Source: CAVUOA01 sp963742955
GTDB taxonomy: Bacteria > Bacteroidota > Ignavibacteria > Tepidaquicellales > OLB5
DNA length: 64,000 nt
Direction of reading: 5' to 3'
NCBI GenBank assembly: GCA_963742955.1
Contig: CAVUOA010000009.1
Span: forward strand, 372,001 to 436,000
Under the pieces are notes generated by a model, which was not told the origin of the DNA, searched no databases, and worked only from the letters and a program-made list of their open reading frames with translations. How positions within the stretch are numbered: the stretch's first letter is position 1; each line of letters opens with the position of its first letter. Position numbers and translations under genes: made by a program. This document shows, piece by piece, positions 1 through 8,443 of the stretch.

Positions 1-457
1 CGGACCCAATGCAATCAGTGAATTTCTTGACCCTGTATTTGCAAAAGCAAAACCATTGCTTGCAGAACATCATCTCGGAGCCTCAACAGAAGTAATTTTA
101 ATGGCTGTATCAACTGTTATTGCTTTGGTTAGCATTTATCTTGCATACAGAGCTTATGCTAAAGAATACAAGCTCAGCAAAATTGCTCAGAGCGCTTTTT
201 ATAAAGTCGTGCAGAATAAATACTACGTCGATGAGTTTTATAATGCAGTGATTGTAATTCCGATTAGAAAATTATCCGACCTGTTCTACAAAATAATGGA
301 TTTGAAGGTAATCGACGGCGCAGTAAACGGGACATCAAAGTTCTTCATGGGACTTTCCGCCGACTGGCGCAGGCTGCAAACAGGCGTGATACAGGATTAC
401 GCGATTATTTCTATAGCGGGAATTATATTGATATTGGCGTATATATTGCTGAGGTAA
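1..457 (+). CDS. nuoL: NADH-quinone oxidoreductase subunit L, C-terminal part
   Basis: This is the last ~150 residues of a membrane protein whose 5' end lies outside the window; the reading frame is open from base 2. It shows a transmembrane helix near the segment VILMAVSTVIALVSIYLAYR, a polar stretch with KYYVDEFYN, a second amphipathic region, and a final helix ending in LAYILLR. The YVDEFYN motif, the long lateral stretch and the terminal helix are typical of the NuoL C-terminus, the proton-pumping antiporter-like subunit of respiratory Complex I. A hairpin with a T-run follows at 493-526. Subunit L is preferred over M or N because of the KYYVDE motif, but the fragment is short. Confidence 0.8.
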   Translation, partial: GPNAISEFLDPVFAKAKPLLAEHHLGASTEVILMAVSTVIALVSIYLAYRAYAKEYKLSKIAQSAFYKVVQNKYYVDEFYNAVIVIPIRKLSDLFYKIMDLKVIDGAVNGTSKFFMGLSADWRRLQTGVIQDYAIISIAGIILILAYILLR

Positions 458-492
458 AATATTTTATCATTCATGTGAAGTTAGGAATCCGT

Positions 493-526
493 AAAAAGGT
501 GAAACAATAAATTCACCTTTTTTTAT
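493..526. terminator. Bidirectional rho-independent terminator
   Basis: AAAAAGGTGAA (493-503) pairs with TTCACCTTTTTTT (512-524) around an 8-base loop. A T-run follows on the plus strand and the A-run gives a T-run on the minus strand. It lies between the convergent nuoL and the T9SS protein gene and can serve both. Confidence 0.8.
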
Positions 527-2136
527 TTTAATAAAATCATTTTAATTGTTTTCGTATACTCACCTGCAGTGAGTCTCGCAAAATATATCCCGCTTGGGTA
601 GTTTGATGCGTTCCATTCAGCTTCATAAGTACCGGGTTTTAACGATTCATTAACAAGTTTTAAAATTTCTCTGCCTTGAATATCAAAAACAATCAATTTT
701 ACTTCTTTAATATAATTTTTATTTCCAGCCGCTAAATCAAATTTTATTCTGGTAGAGGGATTAAAAGGATTGGGATAGTTATGTTGTAAATTAAACGATT
801 TAGTCACATTACTTGATATTGGATTTATTCCTATTAATTGATCAAATCTTACTGTCCAACAATCCCCATAATTTGTTGTATTCCATAAAATACCAGAAAT
901 CCAAATACTACCCGTTTCATTTAATCCCATAGAATAGACTTTTGAATATCCTTGTACGGGTTCGTCAATCCTTTTAATCCATTCTAGTGAACATGTATCT
1001 GTATATTTTAATATGCATGAGTGACTTTGTCCATCATTCATATAAATAGCCGTAAAAATGTTAGAATTAGAATCTAAAAATAACGGAATTCGTGTAAGTT
1101 GGTTAATATCAATTCCATTGTTTGGATAATTATTTGCCCCTAATTTTGTTCCATTACTATTATATTTTACTAATCTAATATATCCCGACATATAGCTTCT
1201 AGCCATTAGTGTGAATACATTTAAATACTTATCTAAAGCTACAGTACTTGCGAATTCATTTACAAGACTGCCAAACGGTTCAGACTTTACCCATTGTTGT
1301 GTACCTGAATTGTTGTATTTTAAAGTTGTAATAAATCCAGAATCGGGGTAAATTTTGCACACTCCAGAAGCATAAATATTTCCCAAGTTATCTATTATAA
1401 TTGATGTAATCTCATCACTATTATTTAATGAATAGTTGTATTTTGAAATCCACTGTCTTGTACCTGAAGTGTCATATTTTATAATACAAATATCACTCGA
1501 GTTATTTAATTCATTACTAGAACAGCCGACAATTATATTTCCGAATATATCCATTTTAATACTCTTGCCTTTACCAGGATAGGTCTTGATCCATTGCATA
1601 TTACCCATTGGGTTATATTTTATCGTAATACAGAAGGTAGAATCTTGTTTATAACTTGTGCCTGTGACATAAACATTTTCGAATTCATCAATAATTATAT
1701 CAAATGTTTCAGCACTTCCGTCTTGTGGCGTATAGCTATCAGCCCATTTTTGGGTACCGTTGGAATCATATTTTATTGTACAAGTACTATAAACAATACC
1801 CAATATACTGCTTCCTGTAACATAAACATTTTTGTTTCTGTCTAATTTAACACAAAGCGCGTAATCATTAGTACTATTTGTTCTACTATATCTCGCTACC
1901 CATTGTCTAACTCCAGAACTATTATACTTTATTGTACATAAATCAAGACCTGTTAAACTTGAACTTCCACCAGTAACGAATGAATTTCCTTGATTATCTA
2001 CTGCTATTGAATATGAGACATCTGTGGAAGAATCTAATGGTCCGTTGTAAGTTGATGCCCAATTTTGAATTAATTGCGAATGCAGGTTGCTTGTGAAAAA
2101 AAATAATATTAATAAAATCCATTTTATTGTTTCCAT
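523..2136 (-). CDS. Secreted SBBP/beta-propeller repeat protein with T9SS sorting domain
   Basis: A 537-residue protein. It has an N-terminal signal peptide (hydrophobic residues 6-15, likely cleavage after SNLHSQ). About nine repeats follow, with recurring IKYNSSGxxQW and xGNIYVTG units, as in SBBP (seven-bladed beta-propeller-like) repeats. A C-terminal type IX secretion sorting domain occupies roughly residues 450-537: NYPNPFNPSTRIKFDL, then a GRE turn, then YPSGIYFARL and a basic end. It is probably exported by Sec, secreted by T9SS and either released or surface-attached. The ligand is unknown. Base composition is AT-rich like the neighbours. The family assignment rests on repeat pattern only. 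Confidence 0.85.
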   Translation of the reverse strand: METIKWILLILFFFTSNLHSQLIQNWASTYNGPLDSSTDVSYSIAVDNQGNSFVTGGSSSLTGLDLCTIKYNSSGVRQWVARYSRTNSTNDYALCVKLDRNKNVYVTGSSILGIVYSTCTIKYDSNGTQKWADSYTPQDGSAETFDIIIDEFENVYVTGTSYKQDSTFCITIKYNPMGNMQWIKTYPGKGKSIKMDIFGNIIVGCSSNELNNSSDICIIKYDTSGTRQWISKYNYSLNNSDEITSIIIDNLGNIYASGVCKIYPDSGFITTLKYNNSGTQQWVKSEPFGSLVNEFASTVALDKYLNVFTLMARSYMSGYIRLVKYNSNGTKLGANNYPNNGIDINQLTRIPLFLDSNSNIFTAIYMNDGQSHSCILKYTDTCSLEWIKRIDEPVQGYSKVYSMGLNETGSIWISGILWNTTNYGDCWTVRFDQLIGINPISSNVTKSFNLQHNYPNPFNPSTRIKFDLAAGNKNYIKEVKLIVFDIQGREILKLVNESLKPGTYEAEWNASNYPSGIYFARLTAGEYTKTIKMILLK

Positions 2137-2287
2137 GAATTTTTCTTTAAAGTTGCAATTGATATTATTATTTGTAAATATATAAATATATATTTTGAAA
2201 TGATAATCACAATCTCATGGTCGTAATAAAAAAGCCATAAATTAACTCTTTGGTTAAAAAAGATAATCGGGTAATTAAACAGATTTT
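2137..2287. other. Short AT-rich intergenic spacer
   Basis: 150 bases between two minus-strand genes, rich in ATATA tracts. It presumably carries the promoter of the SBBP-repeat gene, but no box is convincing and no RNA gene is visible. Confidence 0.4.
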
Positions 2288-3595
2288 TTAATGCGCCGCA
2301 GCTCCTTTAGGTGTTGCATTCCACACTCTCAGCATCATAATTGCGCCGATTACAGAGAACGGGATAATCATATAAGTCCATGCTGACCAGCCGAACTTAT
2401 CCAATCCCGCACCGAGAAGGAATCCTGTTAATCCCGAAGCTACATATTGTATGCCGTCCAATGAACCTGCAACGGTAGCAGCAGCACGTGTACCGCCAAA
2501 ATCCATCGATGCAGTACCTGAGAGCATTCCGTGTACGCCGAATATCCACATACAGCAAACGCCGATTAAATACGCGGCAAGAGTTGCGCTTGATGTCCAC
2601 CCAAGCAATAAAATGAAAATTATTTGTCCGATGTAAAATATAAATGCAACCGGCGGCCTTCTTGATTGAAACAGCTTATCCGAAAGGAATCCGCATAGCA
2701 ATCCGCCAACTATACCGCCGACGGTAATTCCAAGGGTGGCAACATCATATAAATAAGAACCATGCTCGATATGATGGACTTCGGATAAAAACGGAACAAG
2801 CCACAGCAAAAGTCCCTGCCTGACAAAGCCGGTACAAAATTCGGCAATAATAATTGTGATAATAACAGGATTAGAAAAAACTTTCTTTATTAAATAACCC
2901 CAATCGACGGGTTTATCTTTATCAGGGTCATCTGCCGTAGCGTCACCTGTGTTAAAATCCTCGAACCCTGCCTGAGAAGGTTTATCTTTTACTGCAAAAA
3001 TGTCAATTATGAACATAATGAATATTGCCGCCGAGGGAACAATAAACACATAAAACCACGGAAAATGTGAAAGAATCCACCCCCCTACCGTGTAGGCAAG
3101 CAAATACCCGCTTGAAATCATTATTCCGAAAATACCGCCGAAAATACCGCGCTCTTTGACGTGAAACCAGTGTGAGTTAACCTTCACAATCGAGAGCGCG
3201 CCGAATGACTGGAAATACTGGTTCACAGAATACAGCAGTGACATCCCTACAATAATTTTGGTCTGCCATTCACCAAGGAAAAGCAGTCCGATAATCAGGT
3301 TCAATACTGCTGCGCCAACAGCTCCGATAAGTATCGATTTTTTACCTCCGATTTTATCGGATAACGGTCCGTTAAATATCACACTTAATGCATAAGTCCA
3401 GAAGCCGCATGTAGCAATTATTCCGAAATCAGCTTTGCTGAAATGGAACATATCAATCATGGTTTTGCTTGATACATTCAGGTTATACCTGCCCATGTAA
3501 AACGTGGCATAGGTTAATCCCAGGGGAAACCAGTTCATTCCCCTTCTCATGCGGAATGCTCTTGAGTGAACAGGCTTATCAGTTTTATTTTCCAT
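2288..3595 (-). CDS. MFS transporter, organophosphate:phosphate antiporter (GlpT/UhpT-like) family
   Basis: A 435-residue protein with about 12 hydrophobic helices and a long central cytoplasmic loop (around residues 205-235, rich in D and K). The N-terminal half has FYMGRYNLNVSS and GPLSDKIGGKK, the latter the MFS loop 2-3 signature. The arginine in FYMGRYN and that in TGFVRQGLLLW occupy the places of the two phosphate-binding arginines (R45 and R269) of E. coli GlpT, which fits exchange of an organophosphate for inorganic phosphate in the inner membrane. The real substrate (glycerol-3-phosphate, hexose phosphate or other) cannot be read from the sequence. It is a single gene with no co-oriented partner. 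Confidence 0.85.
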   Translation of the reverse strand: MENKTDKPVHSRAFRMRRGMNWFPLGLTYATFYMGRYNLNVSSKTMIDMFHFSKADFGIIATCGFWTYALSVIFNGPLSDKIGGKKSILIGAVGAAVLNLIIGLLFLGEWQTKIIVGMSLLYSVNQYFQSFGALSIVKVNSHWFHVKERGIFGGIFGIMISSGYLLAYTVGGWILSHFPWFYVFIVPSAAIFIMFIIDIFAVKDKPSQAGFEDFNTGDATADDPDKDKPVDWGYLIKKVFSNPVIITIIIAEFCTGFVRQGLLLWLVPFLSEVHHIEHGSYLYDVATLGITVGGIVGGLLCGFLSDKLFQSRRPPVAFIFYIGQIIFILLLGWTSSATLAAYLIGVCCMWIFGVHGMLSGTASMDFGGTRAAATVAGSLDGIQYVASGLTGFLLGAGLDKFGWSAWTYMIIPFSVIGAIMMLRVWNATPKGAAAH

Positions 3596-3863
3596 TAATT
3601 TAATCGGGGTATTTAATTATATTACAAACAAATAATGTATTCTGAACGAAATTCCTATATTCCTTAAACCTTATTTAGAAACCGGTGTTTTATTTCACCA
3701 ATTTAGACAGTAAGCCCGGAATGAGTGAAGAATCTGTTTATTTATTCAGAACTAAGATTCTTCGCCCGTTAAAACGGGCTCAGAACACCTTAAAAAGAGA
3801 ATTGAATTCACAAATATATTGAAAAACTGATTCAAATAAAATTAAAAACATTAAATTGAAATC
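3596..3863. other. Divergent intergenic region with small hairpin
   Basis: 268 bases between the MFS gene (minus) and the rRNA methyltransferase (plus). It should contain both promoters. The only structure seen is a GC hairpin, GCCCGttaaaaCGGGC, near 3763-3779, followed by no T-run. No RNA gene is recognised. Confidence 0.35.
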
Positions 3864-4606
3864 ATGCTTATTATAGGACGCAACCCGGTAACTGAAGCTT
3901 TAAAATATAATCCGCAATCAATCAAGAAAATAATTTTATTAAACAGTATATCTGATAATAAAATAAAGGAAATAATATCAGCAGCTAATAAAAAACATAT
4001 TAAGATTGAGTTAAGAAATAAAAATGAATTCGAAAAGATACTTGATAAGAAAGATAAGTCAGACGGAGTTTCGCAGGGCATCATTGCAGAATCGGATGAT
4101 TATGTGTATGCAAATGAAAAAAACGTTATCGAAAAGCTTTTAGTAAAGAAAAATGCTCTGATTTTAATACTTGATGAAGTACAGGACCCGCATAATCTGG
4201 GCGCAGTAATACGCACTTCAGCAGCTTCAGTGGCAGATGCTGTAATTATAACCGAAAAGAACTCTGCAAAAGTTAACCACACCGTTGTAAAAGCTTCTGC
4301 CGGCGCTGTAAACTATATTGATATTGTGCAATCCGGAAACATTTACAAAACAATCGAAAATTTAAAAGAAACACGGTTTTAAAATAATAGGTACAAGCCT
4401 GAAAGACTGATATTTCTCTGTATGATGTTAATTTCTTGTGTAAAATTGCAGTAATTCTCGGTAATGAAGGCGAAGGAGTAAGGAAAAATTTGCTGAAATT
4501 ATGTGATAAGTTAATTAATATACCGATTTCCGGAAAAGTTGAATCACTCAATGTTTCAGTTGCAGCAGGAGTAATTTTATATGAAGCCCTTAGGCAAAGA
4601 AGCTAG
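3864..4606 (+). CDS. rlmB: TrmH/SpoU-family 23S rRNA 2'-O-methyltransferase (RlmB-like), frame broken twice
   Basis: The first 172 residues form the substrate-binding N-terminus (IIGRNPVTEAL) and the start of the SPOUT fold, with LDEVQDPHNLGAVIRTSAA, the motif 1 region containing the catalytic Asn and Arg. The frame then stops at 4380-4382. Removing one T from the run at about 4376-4379 and one A near 4418 restores KIIGTSLKTDISLYDV, then motif 2 (AVILGNEGEGVRK) and motif 3 (IPISGKVESLNVSVAAG), ending at the TAG at 4604-4606. The repaired protein is about 246 residues, normal for RlmB/TrmH. The family modifies a ribose in 23S rRNA using S-adenosylmethionine through a knotted fold. The end overlaps the convergent regulator gene by 4 bases. 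Two insertions in 45 bases, with all motifs intact, suggest sequence error rather than decay. Confidence 0.8.
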
Positions 4607-5970
4607 CCCTCTTTTTCCGGGTTTTCGATGTTATACTGCTTAATTTTTGTATAAAGATGACTCCTCTGAATATTCAATGCTTCTGCAGTTTTTGAAATGT
4701 TCCAGTTATTTTCGCGGAGTTTTCTTTCAATAAACAATTTCTCGGTTTGGTCCTGAAAGTCATGCAATGAAATATCGGAACTGATGTACTTATCAAATTC
4801 CGATAAAAACGCATTTTCCTTGCTGTCGATTAAGTCTTTATCAATCTCATCAGAATCAGACAATATAATCAGTCTTTCAACCATATTCTTAAGCTCCCTC
4901 ACATTCCCGGGCCATTTTAACGAACATAGATAATCTATTGCAGCTTTTGTAAATTTTTTCCCCGGTAAATTATTTTGCTTGCATATTTCATCGGTAAAAT
5001 GCTCAATAAACAACGGTATGTCTTCTCTTCTTTCCCTCAATGGCGGTACATTAAGCGTAATAACGTTAATCCTGTGATAAAGGTCTTCACGGAATCTTCC
5101 CTGTGTTATTAACTCACTTAAATTTTGATTAGTTGACGCAATTACTCTCACATCGATTTTAACTGTTTCATTGCTGCCTAAAGGTTCAAATGCATTATCA
5201 GTTAAAACGTTTATAAGTTTAGCTTGTGCTTCAAGACTGAGGTCTGAAATTTCATCAAGAAAGATCATGCCCCCGTCGGCTAATTTGAACTTTCCTGCTC
5301 TTGCAGCCGGAGAGTATGAAAGAAACCCTTCTACGCTTCCAAAGAGCTCTATTTCAATCAAATCAACCGGTATTGCCGCACAGTTAACCTGAATAAACGG
5401 CGAATTGTTTCTATCGGAGGTGCAGTGTATTTCTTTTGCGGCAATCTCTTTCCCGGTACCGTTTTCACCTGTTATAAGAATTCTGCTTGATGTAGATGCT
5501 ACTTTTTGTATGTTGGTTCTAAGTTTCTGTATTGCTTCGCTTGTTCCAATTAATTTTTCATCATGAACTGTAATCATTCGTTTCATGTTCTCGTTTTCCA
5601 GCACGAGATTCATGTAATTCAATCCGTTTTGAATTGTCAGCTTTAACCGGTCAACATCGAACGGTTTTGAAATGAAATCGTATGCTCCGAGCTTTGTTGT
5701 CTGCACAGCTGTTTCAATATTTCCGTGTCCGGATATCATTATGACGATAGGTTTAGTGTTAATTTTCTTTATTTCCTGAAGCACCTCAATGCCGTCCATT
5801 CTCGGCATTTTTATATCGAGCAGTACAACATCCGGTTCATGTTTCTTGAACTTATCCAGTCCTGAAGGCCCGTTAAACGCAAAATCTATTTCATAACCCT
5901 CATGTTCAAGAATCATTTTTAGTACGTCAACGATAGCTTTATCGTCTTCTATGATTAAGATTCTGCTCAT
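4603..5970 (-). CDS. NtrC-type response regulator with altered GAFTGA loop
   Basis: A 455-residue protein with receiver, AAA+ and HTH domains. The receiver (1-120) has acidic D9/D10, phospho-acceptor D52 in LLDIKMPRMDG, S80 and K102 in SKPFD. The AAA+ domain has Walker A GENGTGKE at 168-175, Walker B GGMIFLDE at 233-240, and GNVRELKNMVERL. The C-terminal Fis-type helix-turn-helix includes NISKTAEALNIQRSHLYTKI. The sigma-54 contact loop, usually ELFGHEKGAFTGA, reads ELFGSVEGFLSYS (209-221), so GAFTGA is replaced by GFLSYS at the same length. Family members lacking this motif, such as Rhodobacter NtrC and HupR, are known to work without sigma-54. It overlaps the upstream cvpA by 4 bases, so the two are coupled. 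No partner kinase lies beside it. Confidence 0.9.
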   Translation of the reverse strand: MSRILIIEDDKAIVDVLKMILEHEGYEIDFAFNGPSGLDKFKKHEPDVVLLDIKMPRMDGIEVLQEIKKINTKPIVIMISGHGNIETAVQTTKLGAYDFISKPFDVDRLKLTIQNGLNYMNLVLENENMKRMITVHDEKLIGTSEAIQKLRTNIQKVASTSSRILITGENGTGKEIAAKEIHCTSDRNNSPFIQVNCAAIPVDLIEIELFGSVEGFLSYSPAARAGKFKLADGGMIFLDEISDLSLEAQAKLINVLTDNAFEPLGSNETVKIDVRVIASTNQNLSELITQGRFREDLYHRINVITLNVPPLRERREDIPLFIEHFTDEICKQNNLPGKKFTKAAIDYLCSLKWPGNVRELKNMVERLIILSDSDEIDKDLIDSKENAFLSEFDKYISSDISLHDFQDQTEKLFIERKLRENNWNISKTAEALNIQRSHLYTKIKQYNIENPEKEG

Positions 5971-6488
5971 TTCACAGGCAGAAACTTTTGTTTATATTCA
6001 TCGTAGATTTGTTTCAAATCAGGTGAAAAAGAAATTATTTTATCAAATAAAGCAGGTGCAATTTTGTAAACTCTGCTGTAAAGCAGTGAACCTTCTCTTA
6101 CATTAGCATCGGGAAAATCAATGTACGTGAAATTATACAGCAGTACACTTGCAATAATTAATCCCTGTAAAAATCCGAAAGCAGTTCCGGCTATCTTATC
6201 AACAAGTGAAGTACCCGAATTCATCCCTGCCATAAACCTGGCTACCCATATTGAAAGGCCATGAACAATACCTATTACAAACAAAAAGCTTATAACATGA
6301 ATAACAAGAACATTTGTGTGTATAAAACTCTGTAAAAACGATGAAATAGGAGTATAGAACTTAACGGCAAGAACGAAACCTATAATAATTCCTATTATTC
6401 CCAGAAATTTTCTTAAGAAACCTTTCCGGAAACCGAAGAACGTAGGCACAGTAATAATCAGCACAATTATTATATCTAACCAGTTCAC
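5967..6488 (-). CDS. cvpA: CvpA family membrane protein
   Basis: A 173-residue protein with four hydrophobic helices: MNWLDIIIVLIITVPTFFGF, LGIIGIIIGFVLAV, VLVIHVISFLFVIGIV and GFLQGLIIASVLLYNF. The N-terminal pattern D-IIIxxxxxxxxxGFRKGF is the CvpA signature. The family is an inner-membrane protein first linked to colicin V production and to purF expression; its biochemical role is not settled. Its stop overlaps the start of the downstream response regulator (ATGA), so both are probably co-transcribed. A terminator hairpin at 6511-6552 separates it from the upstream TPR gene. Confidence 0.85.
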   Translation of the reverse strand: MNWLDIIIVLIITVPTFFGFRKGFLRKFLGIIGIIIGFVLAVKFYTPISSFLQSFIHTNVLVIHVISFLFVIGIVHGLSIWVARFMAGMNSGTSLVDKIAGTAFGFLQGLIIASVLLYNFTYIDFPDANVREGSLLYSRVYKIAPALFDKIISFSPDLKQIYDEYKQKFLPVK

Positions 6489-6510
6489 TTAAATGTATTA
6501 AGTTATAAAT

Positions 6511-6552
6511 AAAAACACAAAGTTACAGAACAATCTGCGTACTTTGTGTTTT
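6511..6552 (-). terminator. Terminator of the TPR gene
   Basis: Stem AACACAAAGT (6514-6523) with ACTTTGTGTT (6541-6550), extendable at the outer end, loop 17 bases. Read on the minus strand it is followed by a T-rich stretch (TTTTTATTTAT). It lies 25 bases past the stop of the TPR gene. Confidence 0.7.
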
Positions 6553-6576
6553 GCATTATCATTATTTAAAAGAGTT

Positions 6577-7272
6577 TTAGTTAGCGAACACTGCTTCAAA
6601 CCTTCTTGAATCCGCTATATATTTTGATTTAGGGTAATCAGCTCTTAACTGTTCAAAAACACGTTTTGCGCTTTCTTTATCACCCGCATTCGCATAAGCT
6701 CTGACAGCATAAAAAAGATTCTCAGGGTTAATAACAACTTCCTTATTTACTTTTGCAGCTTTTTCAAAAAACTCACCGGCTTTTTTCAAATCACCTTTAG
6801 CTTCATACACAGCTCCAACACCCGATAAACATGAAGCTTTTATTATGTTATTACTGCCGGAATAATCCTGAAACTGTTTAAGAGCATTATCGTAATCGTT
6901 AATATTATAATAACAGTTACCCAGATACAGCTTTGCTGTTTCTCCGCTTTCTGTACTTCCGTATTTATCAACTATTTCTTTTAAACCCATTATATTTGAC
7001 GCAGGGTCACCGTTAATTGCCGCCTGAAAATTATTCTGGTCATATAAACTGATAACGGCAGATAATTTAGTTTCAGCATCCTCATTTTTTGCTTTCCTGT
7101 TGTTTACATAGAAAAATATAAGTGCTGCAATAACAATAACTACTCCTATACCGGAATATATTCTTTTCTTATTCTCAGCTTTAGAAAACCATTCCTTAAT
7201 CTGAAAATATGAAGTTACAAGTTTATCTTTCTTTATTTCTTTGTGGGTTATCTTTTTTCGGGCTTTAAGCAT
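6577..7272 (-). CDS. Membrane-anchored tetratricopeptide repeat protein
   Basis: A 231-residue protein. It has a basic cytoplasmic N-terminus (about 40 residues), one transmembrane helix (IYSGIGVVIVIAALIFFYV) and a periplasmic part with about four TPR units. Clear TPR patterns are AKLYLGNCYYNINDYDNALKQF and CLSGVGAVYEAKGDLKKAGEFFEKA. The layout resembles YfgM/BamD-like or YbgF-like envelope scaffold proteins. A specific partner cannot be named. It is preceded by pfkA on the same strand 87 bases away and followed by its own terminator. Confidence 0.8.
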   Translation of the reverse strand: MLKARKKITHKEIKKDKLVTSYFQIKEWFSKAENKKRIYSGIGVVIVIAALIFFYVNNRKAKNEDAETKLSAVISLYDQNNFQAAINGDPASNIMGLKEIVDKYGSTESGETAKLYLGNCYYNINDYDNALKQFQDYSGSNNIIKASCLSGVGAVYEAKGDLKKAGEFFEKAAKVNKEVVINPENLFYAVRAYANAGDKESAKRVFEQLRADYPKSKYIADSRRFEAVFAN

Positions 7273-7359
7273 TTATTTCCTTATTTTTTAATTGATTTCA
7301 AATATATTCAATAATTTTCTAAATTCAAATGTAAATAAAACAGTGTATTTACAGCATAT

Positions 7360-8400
7360 CTAATTAAAAAACACTTTTGCGGTTTCATAAAACTTATCAT
7401 CAACGGTTTTAGTAACACTTACTGCTTCTGCAATTGGAATATCAATAATCTGTGTTCCTCTTAAAGCAGCCATTTTACCGAATTTCCCGTTCTTAATCAT
7501 CTCTACAGCGTATACGCCGAATCTCGTTCCCAATACCCTGTCATAGGCAGTCGGTGAACCTCCTCTTTGAATGTGCCCTAAAATTGTAGCCCTGGTTTCA
7601 ATTCCTGTCTTGTTTTCGATTACATCGGCAAGAACGTTTGCAATACCTCCGAGCCTTACATGGCCGAAAGCATCCAGTTTTTCATCCTGAAGTATCATTT
7701 TACCGGCATCTTTATCCCCTGCCCTGAATTTTGCCCCTTCGGCAACAACAATAATCGAAAACTGCCTTCCTCTTTCACTCCTGCTTTTAATAACCTGAAG
7801 TATTTCATCCAGATTTATTTCTCTTTCAGGAATTAAAATAATATCTGCTCCCGCAGCAATACCTGAGTGCATTGCAATCCATCCCGCATGTCTTCCCATG
7901 ACCTCTATGATCATCACTCTTTTGTGAGATTCTGCCGTAGTATGAATTCTATCTATCGCATCCATAGCAATATTTACAGCAGTATCAAAACCGAATGTGT
8001 AATCCGTTCCGCTCAAATCGTTATCAATTGTTTTAGGAACACCAACAACATGAAGACCAGAGTTCACAAGCTTATCGCCTACTCCAAGTGTATCTTCTCC
8101 TCCAATAGCCACAAGTGCATCAAGACCAAGCTTTTTTGCATTCTCAAGAACAATTTTTTCCCCATTTTCTATTTTATACGGATTAGTTCTGGAAGTGCCT
8201 AATATAGTCCCTCCTTTCTGGAGGATACCCGATACCGCATTTAAATCAAGAGGAACCGTATCAATTTCAATCAAGCCCTTCCATCCATTTTCAATCCCGA
8301 TGTTTTCCCATCCGAACTGAAGAGATTTTCTGACAATAGCTCTTATGACTGCGTTTAATCCGGGGCAGTCGCCGCCGCCCGTTAAAATACCAATTTTCAT
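7360..8400 (-). CDS. pfkA: 6-phosphofructokinase, PPi-type or mixed-substrate group
   Basis: A 346-residue protein that phosphorylates fructose 6-phosphate in glycolysis. Motifs in order: GILTGGGDCPGLNAVIR at the N-terminus, GTSRTNPY (69-76), GGEDTLG (100-106), VPKTIDNDLSGTDYTFGFDTA (121-141) with the catalytic Asp, and MGRHAGW. At the position of E. coli Gly104 there is Asp103, and at that of Gly124 there is Lys123. In this family the Asp/Lys pair goes with use of pyrophosphate instead of ATP, and makes the reaction reversible. The sequence resembles the group III (actinobacterial-type) enzymes. Length is normal for a single-domain enzyme. Donor specificity is inferred, not shown. Confidence 0.93.
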   Translation of the reverse strand: MKIGILTGGGDCPGLNAVIRAIVRKSLQFGWENIGIENGWKGLIEIDTVPLDLNAVSGILQKGGTILGTSRTNPYKIENGEKIVLENAKKLGLDALVAIGGEDTLGVGDKLVNSGLHVVGVPKTIDNDLSGTDYTFGFDTAVNIAMDAIDRIHTTAESHKRVMIIEVMGRHAGWIAMHSGIAAGADIILIPEREINLDEILQVIKSRSERGRQFSIIVVAEGAKFRAGDKDAGKMILQDEKLDAFGHVRLGGIANVLADVIENKTGIETRATILGHIQRGGSPTAYDRVLGTRFGVYAVEMIKNGKFGKMAALRGTQIIDIPIAEAVSVTKTVDDKFYETAKVFFN

Positions 8401-8443
8401 TTTTTACCTTTATATATTTTAATTAATTGTTTCCAAAAACATT

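Noticed and set aside
7867..8202. Plus-strand frame inside pfkA
   Set aside because: Shadow of the phosphofructokinase; the translation is rich in Asn, Ser and Cys without pattern.
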